From a virus, in the IMG/VR virus record IMGVR_UViG_3300040807_001367, positions 1-20,236 of that record: a DNA stretch of 20,236 nt; one strand, given 5' to 3'. Shown one piece after another: positions 11,665-20,236 of the stretch. Position 1 is the first letter of the stretch. The number at the start of each line of letters is the position of its first letter. The translations under genes were made by a program, and so were the position numbers. The notes under the pieces are model-generated. The model was given only the letters and a program-made list of their open reading frames with translations, was not told the DNA's origin and did not search any database.

Positions 11665-13321
11665 TAGATGCACTCCCTAAATCAAATAATGTTCCTGATT
11701 GTGATGATGCGGTCCCACAATCGATTAATTCAGCGGCCCCGCCAATTTCTCCCCAACCCTCTGAGGTGTATCCCTCAAAAGCGTCTTCTGTTGCATTATA
11801 TCTGAACATACCAAGAGAAGGGGTTGTTGGTTGTTGCGCAGTTGTTCCAGAAGGTAGTTTTATTGCACTTGTTCCGGTGAAACTGGCTGATACGAATGAT
11901 GGCGCACTGGTGCTTGATAAACTTTGGTCAATCGCAGCTAAGTTGGCGTTATAAGCCTGTACATCTACACCGATCTCCAACCCAATATTTTGTCTTGCTG
12001 CATCAATAGATAGCACGTCGCTCAGGTTGTTTGCTGATAGTAAAGCACCTGACAGAGACGCGTATGCAGCAACCCAGACGGTACCCTCATACACTTTCAT
12101 AACATTGTCTGTTGTGTTGAAGTACAAGGAACCTTGGGTTAAAGGGTCTCCGTCGTTATCTACTGATGGGTCGGATGCTTTTGCTCCTAAATACCGATCA
12201 TCGAAAGCATCCAAAGCTGTTTCAGCGGCAGTCTTTGATGCCAACGCGTCTGAAGCTGATGTGGCGGCGTTAGCTTCACTAATCGCTGCGTTAGTTGCGC
12301 TTGTCGCCGCTGCCGTTTCTGACGTACCTGCGTTAAGTTCTGAAGTAGCCGCGTTTGTTGCGCTTGTTTGAGCGTTCGTGGCGTAAGTCTGGGCGTTACT
12401 CTCACTATTACTCGCTGATGCTTCACTGTTGGCTGCATTAACTGCGCTTGTCGCTGAAGCACTTGCTGAGTTTGCCGATGCTGTTGCTGAAGCCTGTGAA
12501 GCGTTTGCAGCGTTCGCTGAATTAGTTGCACTTACCGCAGCATTAGTTTCAGAAGTAGCCGCTGCCGCAGCTTTTGCAGTAGCAGTAGCCGCATCCGCAG
12601 CCACACCTGCCTCAGAACCCGCCGCTGCCGCAGCACTTGCCGCAGCATTAGTTTCAGAAGTAGCCGCTGCGATTTCACTAGCTTCAGCCGCGTTTTGACT
12701 TACTAAAGCAGCCGCAGCCGAAGCCAGTGCGCCTGTTTCGGCAGTCTGTGCGGTGGTTGCTGAGTTCGCCGCGTTTGTCTCTGACACCGCCGCAGCCGCT
12801 TCACTCGCCGCAGCATTCGTTTCACTGAGAGCCGCAGCAATACGATGATTATCTGCATCCGTTGCGTCTGACTGAACAGTCGTTAAAAATGTTTGTGTTT
12901 CATCACGGAGGTCTTGAGTTTCATCACGAAAAGACTCAGCTTCTTTTTGGTACTGGACGGTAAAGTCAACTTGGTCCAAGGCTTCTTGCATAGAGTAAAG
13001 AAGGTAGTCCGAGTTCTTGTTCAAGTCTTCAGCTAACAATGCTGAACCGTCAGCAAAGTTAATAGGGCGAGTTGTGATTGGTGTACGGCGACGGATTTGG
13101 ATTTCCTTACCCGCCGCGATTGCGCCACCTATCCCGTCGGTGACGCGAACAGTGGTATCGTTTAGTTTTACAAAAGTGTGATTAGCTGCCGGATCAGAGT
13201 TAGAGACACCATCGACTTCAACCGTAATGTGGTCATCATCTAGATAATCCCAAGTGATCAGGTAGTCAGTAGTTGTGCCGTCAGCGATGTAGGCTGAGAC
13301 AGAATACTTTACCGTTGCCAT
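11657..13321 (-). CDS. Tail fibre protein, T7 gp17-like N-terminus (554 aa)
   Basis: Residues 1-145 match the T7 gp17 tail-attachment domain: MATVKYSVSAYIADGTTTDY, then IQIRRRTPITTRPINFADGS and LNKNSDYLLYSMQEALDQ. Residues about 120-155 form a coiled coil (FRDETQD, LRDETQT). Residues about 163-372 are an uninterrupted run of some 29 seven-residue repeats of the type SETNAAx, rich in Ala, Ser, Thr and Asn. The C-terminal part carries a beta-rich region with YFNTTDNVMKVYEGTVWV and FRYNATEDAFEGYTSEGW, which look like small fibre-knob modules. The protein would form a trimeric fibre on the short tail. The next two genes probably complete the adhesin. Confidence 0.9.
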   Translation of the reverse strand: MATVKYSVSAYIADGTTTDYLITWDYLDDDHITVEVDGVSNSDPAANHTFVKLNDTTVRVTDGIGGAIAAGKEIQIRRRTPITTRPINFADGSALLAEDLNKNSDYLLYSMQEALDQVDFTVQYQKEAESFRDETQDLRDETQTFLTTVQSDATDADNHRIAAALSETNAAASEAAAAVSETNAANSATTAQTAETGALASAAAALVSQNAAEASEIAAATSETNAAASAAAAAGSEAGVAADAATATAKAAAAATSETNAAVSATNSANAANASQASATASANSASASATSAVNAANSEASASNSESNAQTYATNAQTSATNAATSELNAGTSETAAATSATNAAISEANAATSASDALASKTAAETALDAFDDRYLGAKASDPSVDNDGDPLTQGSLYFNTTDNVMKVYEGTVWVAAYASLSGALLSANNLSDVLSIDAARQNIGLEIGVDVQAYNANLAAIDQSLSSTSAPSFVSASFTGTSAIKLPSGTTAQQPTTPSLGMFRYNATEDAFEGYTSEGWGEIGGAAELIDCGTASSQSGTLFDLGSASSA

Positions 13322-13333
13322 TTATTTATCCTG

Positions 13334-16300
13334 TTATTCTGTGAAAACGTCGTTGAAGCGTTTGAAGCGTTCCAGACTTTGTTTTGAAATATTTGGTCGC
13401 TGTTCGATAAGCTGAGACTTAATTGTTTCAACTTTGCTTTCTTCGCTTTGCCTTAAAATGTCCAAATACTCTGGAATTTCACTCTTGGCTTTCTCGCGAT
13501 ACGCAGCAATTACCTTACTAATGATTTGACCTTTAGTTCCCTGAGAACCAAGACCTTGCGCCCCATCGATTGCTCTCTTGTAATCGTCGGAGGTAATGAC
13601 TTCCGATAGTTTCTCTCGTAGAGTTTTACCGTCGATCAATGTTGTTGATGTTTGCTCAAGTACCTTGTCATAGATGGACTGCGGTCCACCCTGATAAGGC
13701 ATGTCTTTAAGGTTTTCATTCTTACCGTTCATAAAGATTGAAGAACTAAATTGTGAAAACGCTGAACGGTCTTGCATGGATACACGGCTAAGTTCACCTA
13801 GCACCATATCTGCTTCTCGATAGTTCCCAATGTTAGACAGACCCATTGGATCATACTTAGGCGTTGGTCGCATAATGACTTCACCCAACACGTTACGTTT
13901 TGGATCAACACCTTCATACAGGCCGGTTCGAGATAATAGTGAATCTGCCACGCTGCGTACTTCACGGAACGCTTCGTCTCCGTTGGTCTGGTTCAGGATG
14001 TTGGGTGTGAACGACCCAACCATGCTATAGAAAGCACGTTCGGATTTGATCGGGTCGCCGGTCATCATACCGAATAGATCAGCTAGACCTTTCGTGAACG
14101 TCTTGTTTACCGTGTTCTCCGCTACCGACAACGCTAACGCCGCGGCAATGTTTAACTTCGCAGTATCTCGTTCATTGTAAGGATCACGCATGATCTCGTT
14201 GACATCCGCAAAGATTGACAGGACGTTTGCTAGGGGTTCTAGGCGTTGATAAGACATCCAATAAAAGGAACCGTCTTCGTTCTGTATCTTAATCGAATAA
14301 GGTTGGTTGTTCTTTAACCACTCAGCGCGGATACGTGGGTCCGTCGGTCCTGATCCTGTAAAGTCTCCACGACCAGCTAAGAAATAACCTACAGAGGTTA
14401 TAGCCATTCCTGTCATGATCTTTCCACGGGCTTGCGCCGATCTGATAGGATCACCACTGAATAAGTCATCACGGAAACGCTTGGATGCAAACTGCAACAC
14501 AGGCATGTTCTGGAAAGACTGAGACAAGATGTTTACAGGTGTACGAACAAACGGCATTACGAAACGGAACAGTGCCGCTCCGATACCTTCACCACGTCCC
14601 ATCGACTGGATTTTCTGACCAAATGATCCGGCTTCTAGGGTCTCCGTAAAGGTTGCTCGTTGTGACTGTAGCAGTGCATCTGCACGAATAGCCTCTCCGT
14701 TTTTACCGAAACTCTCAGCGATATACTTATTGATAAACGCTGCACGTTCTGCGCCTTTAAGACCGGCGTTGTCGGCTTCCATCGCAGCATCCGCTGTAAT
14801 GCGACCGCGATAAGTAGCTTGCTTAAAGAATTCATCCATTGCCAACAAGAAACGTGACGGGGATGAAATTACCTTTGTAGCGATACCTTTACGACCCTTG
14901 GCAATATCGTCGGTCATGTCAAATTTAGTAGATAGAACATCAAGGATAGACGTGTCATCCATGAACGCCTTACCAGCCATCTGTAGTGCCTCTAGGGACG
15001 ATGATAATTGGTAAGCTAATGTTCTTGCACCGTGTTTTACCTGTCCACCTAAGATTTGTTGCATGGGGATCATCACAGAGTTTACCGCTGTACCGATCAA
15101 GTTGACCTGTTGTGTACCAATACCAGACAACAAAGCGTTGATGCGGAAGTGGTTAACCATGTCCATAGTTTTCTGCAAAGATTTGCCAAGACGTAGCGAG
15201 GTCTTGAGGGGTTGATCAGAATTCACAACTGCCTTCGCTACAGCACGAGCGTCTGAGTTTTCCGCTGCGTTCTTGATCATCTCACGTAGCTTCTTATCGG
15301 CTGTGCGAGACATCTTCATCGCATTCAATGCGCGACCGACGTTGGCCCGTGCAGCGTCTACTGACATTAAGACATTAGCTGCGACCTCACGGCGAGCGTT
15401 AAAGGCCATAATGACCTCTTCCATGCTCTGGTAGTTACCGGACACTTTACCGCTATCGATCATCTGACCGAGTTCTTTGATTTCCATTTCCATCGCTAGA
15501 AGCATACGGTCTTTAGCAGCAACTTCAGCGGCTAGTTTGTGATAAGGTACATCCTTAAAACCCCCCGTCATTTCCTGAAGGAAAGCCTCTGGATCTTTAC
15601 CTAGCATATCAGCCATGTGACGCACTCGGCGTGTCGTCTGTGCCTTCACAGTAGACCAACGCTGTACGTCACCGCCACGCAACTCTAGGAACTCTTTTTC
15701 CATGACATGCTTAACCGCCGACATCTGTGCTAGAACGTCGTCGTAATCGTTCATCGTATCGACTGATCGGAACGATAACTTAACGGCCCGTGCTGCATCT
15801 TGAGGGTCCAGATCACCAATCTTGGTCATCATTCGGATACTCTCAATTTGCTCAGAAGTAAGGCGATATGGGACTTTGACAGCCTTTTCGATAGCTTCCT
15901 TACTTTGTGGCACAGTTCCTTCCAAATCGAGCGTCATCTGACCATCGACTTCCTCTTCAGGGAATATACGCTTGGTCATCTCAATGGTTGTCTCAGCGTC
16001 CTTGGTCGCGGCTTGTGCAACGGTGTCGATCTCTTGATCGATAGATTGTGAAGTCTCTTTAGCTTTAGCCAAGAACTCTTCCGCTGCCGCAGTATCACCG
16101 TTCTTACTCGCTTTAGCAGCTTTTAGACCGTAGAAGACGCTTTCCAGTGCTAGACCTAAGACACCACCTTCAGCCATGTTTCTCGCACGGTTCATCCATT
16201 CAGGATCATCTGGGTCTGTTGCTAGGAGTTCTGTAACGATACCCATGTCAGCGCCGAGTTCCTCTAGAACACCCGTGAGGTTCTTGTCATCAGGGTTAAT

Positions 16301-16975
16301 GATTGTACCGTCGATAGCAGCACCTGCCATAATCCCTTGAAAGACCTTACCGGACTTCGCGACCTTACCGAACAGGCCGAAGTAGGGTACGGCAAAAGTA
16401 GTCACCCCTTGGGCAAAACCACCGACCATAGTTTCTGCGTCGGAGATGTAATCAAACCCCTCTGGGTTAGTCATGCCTTGCTCTTGCAGCTTCAAGAACT
16501 CTTCACCAGAGATGATACGAAGACCCTGACCGTCTCCCCAGACTACACGGGGCTGAACCCCGAATAGACTATCACCAACCCAGTCACCGAACTTAGCAGT
16601 CCCTGTCAAAACATCCTCTGCACCCGCAGCGATACCTTGGACGATATCGGCGGCGTAGGAAGGACGCTCTTGGTCTTGAGGTTCTTGAGATACCTTTTGG
16701 GTGAGAATAGCTTGGGCTTGACCGGCACCGTGCATCTTATCGAATGCCATGATTGCCGCTTGGTTGTCAGAGTTATCTTTGAGGTATCTTATGTCAGCCT
16801 CTGGAATAACCAAGGCTTCGTTCTCTAGAGTTGCACTAGCTGTGTCGTTTAAGTAGTTCTCAGCGGAGTTTGCTCCGAAACGAGCATTAAACGCTTTAAG
16901 AACATTAGGATCATTTCTGTTCTCAAACAGACGATCCAACACCTCTTGAGAGGGTTGTCCTTGGTTATTTTCCAT
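13334..16975 (-). CDS. Internal virion protein, T7 gp16-like (1213 aa)
   Basis: Largest gene of the window and slightly shorter than T7 gp16 (1318 residues), which is ejected into the host and helps pull in DNA. Assigned mainly from its order after gp14- and gp15-like genes and from length. The first 95 residues hold two similar segments of about 27 residues (LFENRNDPNVLKAFNARFGA and LKDNSDNQAAIMAFDKMHGA). The lytic transglycosylase domain that opens T7 gp16 is not visible. Hydrophobic glycine-rich stretches near residues 185-225 could cross a membrane, and the middle is strongly helical. The start is 3 bases after the stop of the preceding gene. Confidence 0.8.
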   Translation of the reverse strand: MENNQGQPSQEVLDRLFENRNDPNVLKAFNARFGANSAENYLNDTASATLENEALVIPEADIRYLKDNSDNQAAIMAFDKMHGAGQAQAILTQKVSQEPQDQERPSYAADIVQGIAAGAEDVLTGTAKFGDWVGDSLFGVQPRVVWGDGQGLRIISGEEFLKLQEQGMTNPEGFDYISDAETMVGGFAQGVTTFAVPYFGLFGKVAKSGKVFQGIMAGAAIDGTIINPDDKNLTGVLEELGADMGIVTELLATDPDDPEWMNRARNMAEGGVLGLALESVFYGLKAAKASKNGDTAAAEEFLAKAKETSQSIDQEIDTVAQAATKDAETTIEMTKRIFPEEEVDGQMTLDLEGTVPQSKEAIEKAVKVPYRLTSEQIESIRMMTKIGDLDPQDAARAVKLSFRSVDTMNDYDDVLAQMSAVKHVMEKEFLELRGGDVQRWSTVKAQTTRRVRHMADMLGKDPEAFLQEMTGGFKDVPYHKLAAEVAAKDRMLLAMEMEIKELGQMIDSGKVSGNYQSMEEVIMAFNARREVAANVLMSVDAARANVGRALNAMKMSRTADKKLREMIKNAAENSDARAVAKAVVNSDQPLKTSLRLGKSLQKTMDMVNHFRINALLSGIGTQQVNLIGTAVNSVMIPMQQILGGQVKHGARTLAYQLSSSLEALQMAGKAFMDDTSILDVLSTKFDMTDDIAKGRKGIATKVISSPSRFLLAMDEFFKQATYRGRITADAAMEADNAGLKGAERAAFINKYIAESFGKNGEAIRADALLQSQRATFTETLEAGSFGQKIQSMGRGEGIGAALFRFVMPFVRTPVNILSQSFQNMPVLQFASKRFRDDLFSGDPIRSAQARGKIMTGMAITSVGYFLAGRGDFTGSGPTDPRIRAEWLKNNQPYSIKIQNEDGSFYWMSYQRLEPLANVLSIFADVNEIMRDPYNERDTAKLNIAAALALSVAENTVNKTFTKGLADLFGMMTGDPIKSERAFYSMVGSFTPNILNQTNGDEAFREVRSVADSLLSRTGLYEGVDPKRNVLGEVIMRPTPKYDPMGLSNIGNYREADMVLGELSRVSMQDRSAFSQFSSSIFMNGKNENLKDMPYQGGPQSIYDKVLEQTSTTLIDGKTLREKLSEVITSDDYKRAIDGAQGLGSQGTKGQIISKVIAAYREKAKSEIPEYLDILRQSEESKVETIKSQLIEQRPNISKQSLERFKRFNDVFTE

Positions 16976-16978
16976 AGT

Positions 16979-19048
16979 TTACCTTTTGATTTTATTTAAG
17001 GCCGCTTCGAGTAATCGCTCATAGACATCAATATCGATGTCGACCCCTGCTTCCTCTTGAATGGCCCGTAGGTCTTCCACTAAGAAGTTCAATTCAGACG
17101 GGTTAGTCGGCATCGTTAGATTAAAGCGTTGTTGTAAATCTGATAAGATTGATGAAACATCTTGGTCACTCAACGTGTCGGCAATAAGGTCATTTAATTG
17201 CACAACAGCCGATTGTGTTTGTACTGCTTCATCGCCACCGAACAGTATGTCGTTACCCGCCTGTAACTCTAGGTCTTGTCGATTAAAACGGTTGTCTATG
17301 AACCCGTCGACACGGTTGAGAGTCATCTTTCGTTGCTCTTCAGCAACCAAGGCTTGTTGTTCTTCAGCTAAACGGGCGGCTTCTTGAGCGAAATAAGGAT
17401 TAGATGTCCAAGAAACGGTGCCTTTGTTTACAGCGTCAGTGAATGAGTCAAACTGGTTACCGAACAAATCAGGATCATTTTGTTTATAGAAGTCCATAGT
17501 TTGCCGTTCAGCAAGTTCGATTGCTTTTCGGATTAACTCAGGGTCTTTCTGTTTACCTTCAGGAATAGCGGCGATTGCTTCGTCAACGTACCCTTGGAAG
17601 CGGATTTTAATGTCATCAGACATTCCACCTTGGTATTCACCCTCAAAGCTAAACGACAAAGAGTTATCATCAGGTGTTAAAGCACCGATTACACGGTTAA
17701 GAGCTGGTGTCTTATAGTCTTTGTACGTTTGTGTTTTGTAAGGTTGGTCGGGATCATCAAACTTATTCAATTCACCGTAAGCATGTGTCCAGTTCTGATC
17801 GTTAAATTGAAGACCGTCAGCCTGTGCTTGTTTGAACCAAGACATCATAGAAGGCATATCAGTAATATCACCTTTCTCGAAGGCTTCACTGATTGCGTAG
17901 TTATTGCCTAGTTCTTGTGGCTTTGGAATATCATATACACTGTTGATCGTCGTGTACGCTTCTTTTGCTTTCTTCATTAAAGTAGACGTGTTTGGGCTAC
18001 TGTTAATGATGTCAGCCATAGTTTGACCTGAGTCCCCTACAGGGGCTTGCAAGAAGGTACTAAACGGAACAGCGGCATTCTGTGGGTTGTTATAGAAATC
18101 CGCTACGGCATCCACGAGGGTCTTTTCTTCAGCCTCAGATTGGGCTTTAGCAACACGCTCTTGTTGATCCTGACGGAAGTTGATGTCTCGCTGGATAGAT
18201 TGACCGTCGTTTACGACCTTGTTCCATTCGTCGGGAGTTAATCGTAGATCACCGCTCTCCCGTGCAGCTAACAGAGCGTCGATCATTTCCATGTTATCGG
18301 TTGCGTCGGCAACGGTTAAGAAAGACGACAATAACGCTGCCCGTGCTTTAGGCCCACTGAAACCTGTTCCGTAGGCTTGGCTGTTCAACTTGGTTAATCG
18401 TGCGATACCTTCGTCAATAGGCGTTTCACCGTTAGAAATAGATAAAGCAATATCATCAGCTTGTTTCTGGATTGCCGCAAGGTGGTTACGTTCCATCTGA
18501 CGTGAGATGTTACCGGTGTGTGCCGCAGACATATTGAACGTAGTTTGTTCAACATAAGGCATTGCCCCTGCTAGAAAATAGGGGTTGCTGTTTTCAGGGT
18601 TAGTAAGGAAACCGTGAACACGCTCGTTCATCCATTCTCGGAACCGGTTGGGGTCTGTATTGTATTTGAGACCAGACTTTTCGTAGTCAAGCGCGGCCTG
18701 TTCTTTGAACTCAATAGCAGCCTTTTTACCCATAGTTTCGTTATAGGCTTGGTTGTAGGCTTTAGAATTGGATCGGAATAGGAAACCGTTACGAACTTGC
18801 GACAACTCTACGTCGGGATCATCCCCTGCCATAGCATCTTGTTGTGCTTTAAGAGCGATTTCTTGAAGTTGTTCATTCTTGGCTTTAGCAGCTTCGTTAC
18901 CGAAGAAACGAGAAGCGTCGTTAAAGCCTTTAGCCATCGCAGCCTCACCAACACGATCACGCGCTGGGCGGTAATAGTTGTCGATGACACGCAATAGGTT
19001 CTGTGAAGCCCCGCGCTGGGGGGTCTCTGGGGTAATTCTTGGTGCCAT
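16979..19048 (-). CDS. Internal virion protein, T7 gp15-like (689 aa)
   Basis: 689 residues against 747 for T7 gp15, with the same place between gp14- and gp16-type genes. It is mostly helical and charged, rich in Gln and Glu (LAEEQQALVAEEQRKMTLNR near residue 560), without membrane segments or enzyme motifs. It starts MAPRITPETPQRGASQNLLR. In T7, gp15 joins gp14 and gp16 to form the inner core and the ejected channel across the cell envelope; I infer the same here from order and size, as I see no decisive motif. Nine bases separate it from the preceding gene. Confidence 0.78.
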   Translation of the reverse strand: MAPRITPETPQRGASQNLLRVIDNYYRPARDRVGEAAMAKGFNDASRFFGNEAAKAKNEQLQEIALKAQQDAMAGDDPDVELSQVRNGFLFRSNSKAYNQAYNETMGKKAAIEFKEQAALDYEKSGLKYNTDPNRFREWMNERVHGFLTNPENSNPYFLAGAMPYVEQTTFNMSAAHTGNISRQMERNHLAAIQKQADDIALSISNGETPIDEGIARLTKLNSQAYGTGFSGPKARAALLSSFLTVADATDNMEMIDALLAARESGDLRLTPDEWNKVVNDGQSIQRDINFRQDQQERVAKAQSEAEEKTLVDAVADFYNNPQNAAVPFSTFLQAPVGDSGQTMADIINSSPNTSTLMKKAKEAYTTINSVYDIPKPQELGNNYAISEAFEKGDITDMPSMMSWFKQAQADGLQFNDQNWTHAYGELNKFDDPDQPYKTQTYKDYKTPALNRVIGALTPDDNSLSFSFEGEYQGGMSDDIKIRFQGYVDEAIAAIPEGKQKDPELIRKAIELAERQTMDFYKQNDPDLFGNQFDSFTDAVNKGTVSWTSNPYFAQEAARLAEEQQALVAEEQRKMTLNRVDGFIDNRFNRQDLELQAGNDILFGGDEAVQTQSAVVQLNDLIADTLSDQDVSSILSDLQQRFNLTMPTNPSELNFLVEDLRAIQEEAGVDIDIDVYERLLEAALNKIKR

Positions 19049-19057
19049 TTCGATACC

Positions 19058-19537
19058 TTATGCTAAGTACGGCATTCCGGACGTTGCCGCCGACATGATG
19101 TGGCCCATGTTCAGGGAAGTCGCTGGAACTTGGGCAATACGCCCTTTGGCTTCTTGTTCGTAACCTTGTAGATTACGGTTCGTCTGTATTTTAAGGCTGT
19201 TGCGTTCAAGACGGTCGCGATAAAGGTTACGAGCCTCTACAGAACGGCGTTCTGCGAGCATATCTGTCATCACCTGACCGCCACCACCTGTTTCAAACAT
19301 GCTAACCATTGCTAGGTCTGAGTTAGAACGCGCGGTCAACGCTCGGTCCATAGCTTGCATAAGCATTTGCCGATTGTACTCGACATAAGACTCCATTTCT
19401 TGGTCTTGCTTGTATGCAGCGGCCTGTCGAGCCATAGCAGCATTGTTTAGGGCCGCTTGGTTCTGAGCATTTACCTGCGAGATACTTCCTAACAGGTCAA
19501 AACCTGCCGATAGAGCCGCTAAAGTAATTGGGTCCAT
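19058..19537 (-). CDS. Internal virion protein, T7 gp14-like (159 aa)
   Basis: The first 25 residues (MDPITLAALSAGFDLLGSIS) form a hydrophobic start, followed by Ala/Gln-rich helices (NAQNQAALNNAAMARQAAAY), a composition characteristic of gp14-type proteins. T7 gp14 has 196 residues and forms the outer-membrane part of the ejection channel. A glycine run (ETGGGGQVMTDML) near residue 82 precedes a charged helical region. It stands between gp13-like and gp15-like genes in T7 order. The assignment rests on order, size and composition. Confidence 0.8.
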   Translation of the reverse strand: MDPITLAALSAGFDLLGSISQVNAQNQAALNNAAMARQAAAYKQDQEMESYVEYNRQMLMQAMDRALTARSNSDLAMVSMFETGGGGQVMTDMLAERRSVEARNLYRDRLERNSLKIQTNRNLQGYEQEAKGRIAQVPATSLNMGHIMSAATSGMPYLA

Positions 19538-19546
19538 ATCTATGTC

Positions 19547-20008
19547 CTACAATATTTTCACGAATTCGTAGAATGTCTCTCCATTCCTACCGAATTCTTC
19601 TCGTTTGTTTATGAAGGTAAACCCGCACCACTTGAGCCACTTATGGTGGACAGTATTTCGTGCGTCTGTGTAATTGAATACACAAGAGTACCCCTGAGAA
19701 ATATCAGAGATACCCTCTCTACATTCTCTAAGAAATTGTCTTTGGTGTTTAATAAGGTCTGGGGTTGCCATCATCCAGATAGACCCCAAACCTTTGATAT
19801 TTGTATCACTTACCCCGTAGACACCAATAGGAACGTCGTTACCGTCGGAAATGACCCTGCATTCTTTAGCGAATACTAGGGCCATCTCTAAGGCTTTTCT
19901 GGGGGTAAGACCGCTTTGAGCGTCTAATTCAGCAACGTCACGTTTCCTGAGGTTTTCCGCGAGATGATCGATGTCTGCGCGGGTCAGTTTACGGACGTAT
20001 GCGGTCAT
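19547..20008 (-). CDS. T7 gp13-like, acetyltransferase-fold protein (153 aa)
   Basis: Resembles T7 gp13 (138 residues) in length, place and pattern: an N-terminal 'talent' region with TPRKALEMALVF, a central strand-loop SIWMMATPDLIKHQRQFLRE, the stretch GYSCVFNYTDARNTVHHKWL and the ending WCGFTFINKREEFGRNG, typical of GNAT-fold phage proteins. In T7 the protein is needed for particle assembly but is not clearly an enzyme. The ATG at 20008 overlaps the preceding TAA as TAATG; the frame is open further up to 20068 but that part overlaps tail tubular protein B. An acetyl-CoA site is not evident. Confidence 0.82.
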   Translation of the reverse strand: MTAYVRKLTRADIDHLAENLRKRDVAELDAQSGLTPRKALEMALVFAKECRVISDGNDVPIGVYGVSDTNIKGLGSIWMMATPDLIKHQRQFLRECREGISDISQGYSCVFNYTDARNTVHHKWLKWCGFTFINKREEFGRNGETFYEFVKIL

Positions 20009-20236
20009 TATAGCCTCTGCGATTTTCCAACGTACATGCCTGTCCACTCCATTGAGCCAAAGGCACAAGGAAAGGCACTGTCGTTTACAATTTTGATTTC
20101 AACACGATCGTTCTGAGCAAACACTGGGAACTTAAATTCCCCTGTATCTCGTGGCATCAGCCCTGATACGTTGTCTTCATCTGCTAGAATACGAGCGTTA
20201 AACAAATGTTCAAACGTCTGGTTATTCTTAGGTGTT
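20008..20236 (-). CDS. Tail tubular protein B (T7 gp12-like), C-terminal fragment
   Basis: Only the last 75 residues lie in the window; the frame runs open through the right edge, so no start is visible. The end shows RDTGEFKFPVFAQNDRVEIK and SMEWTGMYVGKSQRL, the pattern with which T7-type nozzle proteins end (FRFPVFSQ-type strand and EWEGYY-type motif). In T7, gp12 forms the tail nozzle below the gp11 adaptor and contacts the fibres. Its place before the gp13-like gene agrees. Confidence 0.85.
   Translation of the reverse strand, partial: TPKNNQTFEHLFNARILADEDNVSGLMPRDTGEFKFPVFAQNDRVEIKIVNDSAFPCAFGSMEWTGMYVGKSQRL

Noticed and set aside
12027-12698. Long alanine-rich plus-strand frames opposite the fibre gene
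   Set aside because: They are mirror products of the 21-bp repetitive GC-biased fibre repeats and have no ribosome sites.
17405-17430. Fourth promoter-like copy (minus CACCGTTTCTTGG)
   Set aside because: It lies inside the gp15-like gene, lacks the CTAG core and the trailing AACCC, and no gene starts nearby; probably chance.
1-20236. CRISPR arrays, tRNA genes, insertion sequences or integrase sites
   Set aside because: I saw no regularly spaced palindromic repeats with unique spacers, no tRNA cloverleaf, and no transposase or integrase frame. The only array is the short 11-12 bp one.

Overview
The window looks like part of a T7-like podovirus genome, probably a marine phage of an alphaproteobacterial (Rhodobacterales-type) host. 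The late genes on the minus strand follow T7 order: gp12, gp13, gp14, gp15, gp16, gp17-type fibre, lysis genes, gp18, gp19. Three things point to the marine alphaproteobacterial setting: a cobalamin-dependent class II ribonucleotide reductase, ThyX, and a small DUF1127-type protein. From memory, roseophage SIO1 and the 'cobaviruses' carry a similar gene set; I could not test that here.

Layout, reading the minus strand from right to left. 20236-16979: end of tail tubular protein B, then three small-to-medium internal virion proteins. 16975-13334: gp16-like ejection protein. 13321-9592: three consecutive fibre or receptor-binding genes. 9583-8192: lysis cassette with two small membrane proteins, a TIGR02594-like endolysin, an i-spanin and an overlapping o-spanin. 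8190-7969: probable small terminase. 7923-5351: a nucleotide-metabolism insert, mazG, a DUF1127 gene and nrdJ, joined by ATGA overlaps, preceded by a promoter-like motif and closed by an intrinsic terminator. 5300-3591: large terminase. Positions 2200-3521 hold a plus-strand cassette: glutaredoxin, a small membrane protein, thyX and an unknown gene. Positions 1360-2199 are a non-coding control region. Positions 1358-37 hold a leftward set of small early-type genes.

The main discovery is a compact 172-nt group I intron (6283-6454) in nrdJ. Its splice sites fall inside the codon for the radical cysteine (T|GC). P1 with the U.G splice-site wobble, P3, P7 and P8 can all be paired by eye. Splicing restores a 633-residue reductase; unspliced RNA stops immediately after the exon.

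The second discovery is in the control region. It has an array of 11-12 bp repeats around CTTAAAGGTATC, in two blocks, and two divergent copies of a motif, TCACCGTnnCTAG. A third copy precedes mazG. I read the motif as a phage promoter that would co-regulate the two nucleotide-metabolism operons. Because the terminase lies on one side and early-type genes on the other, the region may be the junction of the genome ends, with repeats comparable to those beside the T7 terminal repeats.

Working together, MazG would hydrolyse nucleotides, NrdJ would make deoxyribonucleotides, glutaredoxin could re-reduce NrdJ, and ThyX would make dTMP. This would feed phage DNA synthesis while the late genes build a short-tailed virion and lyse the cell.
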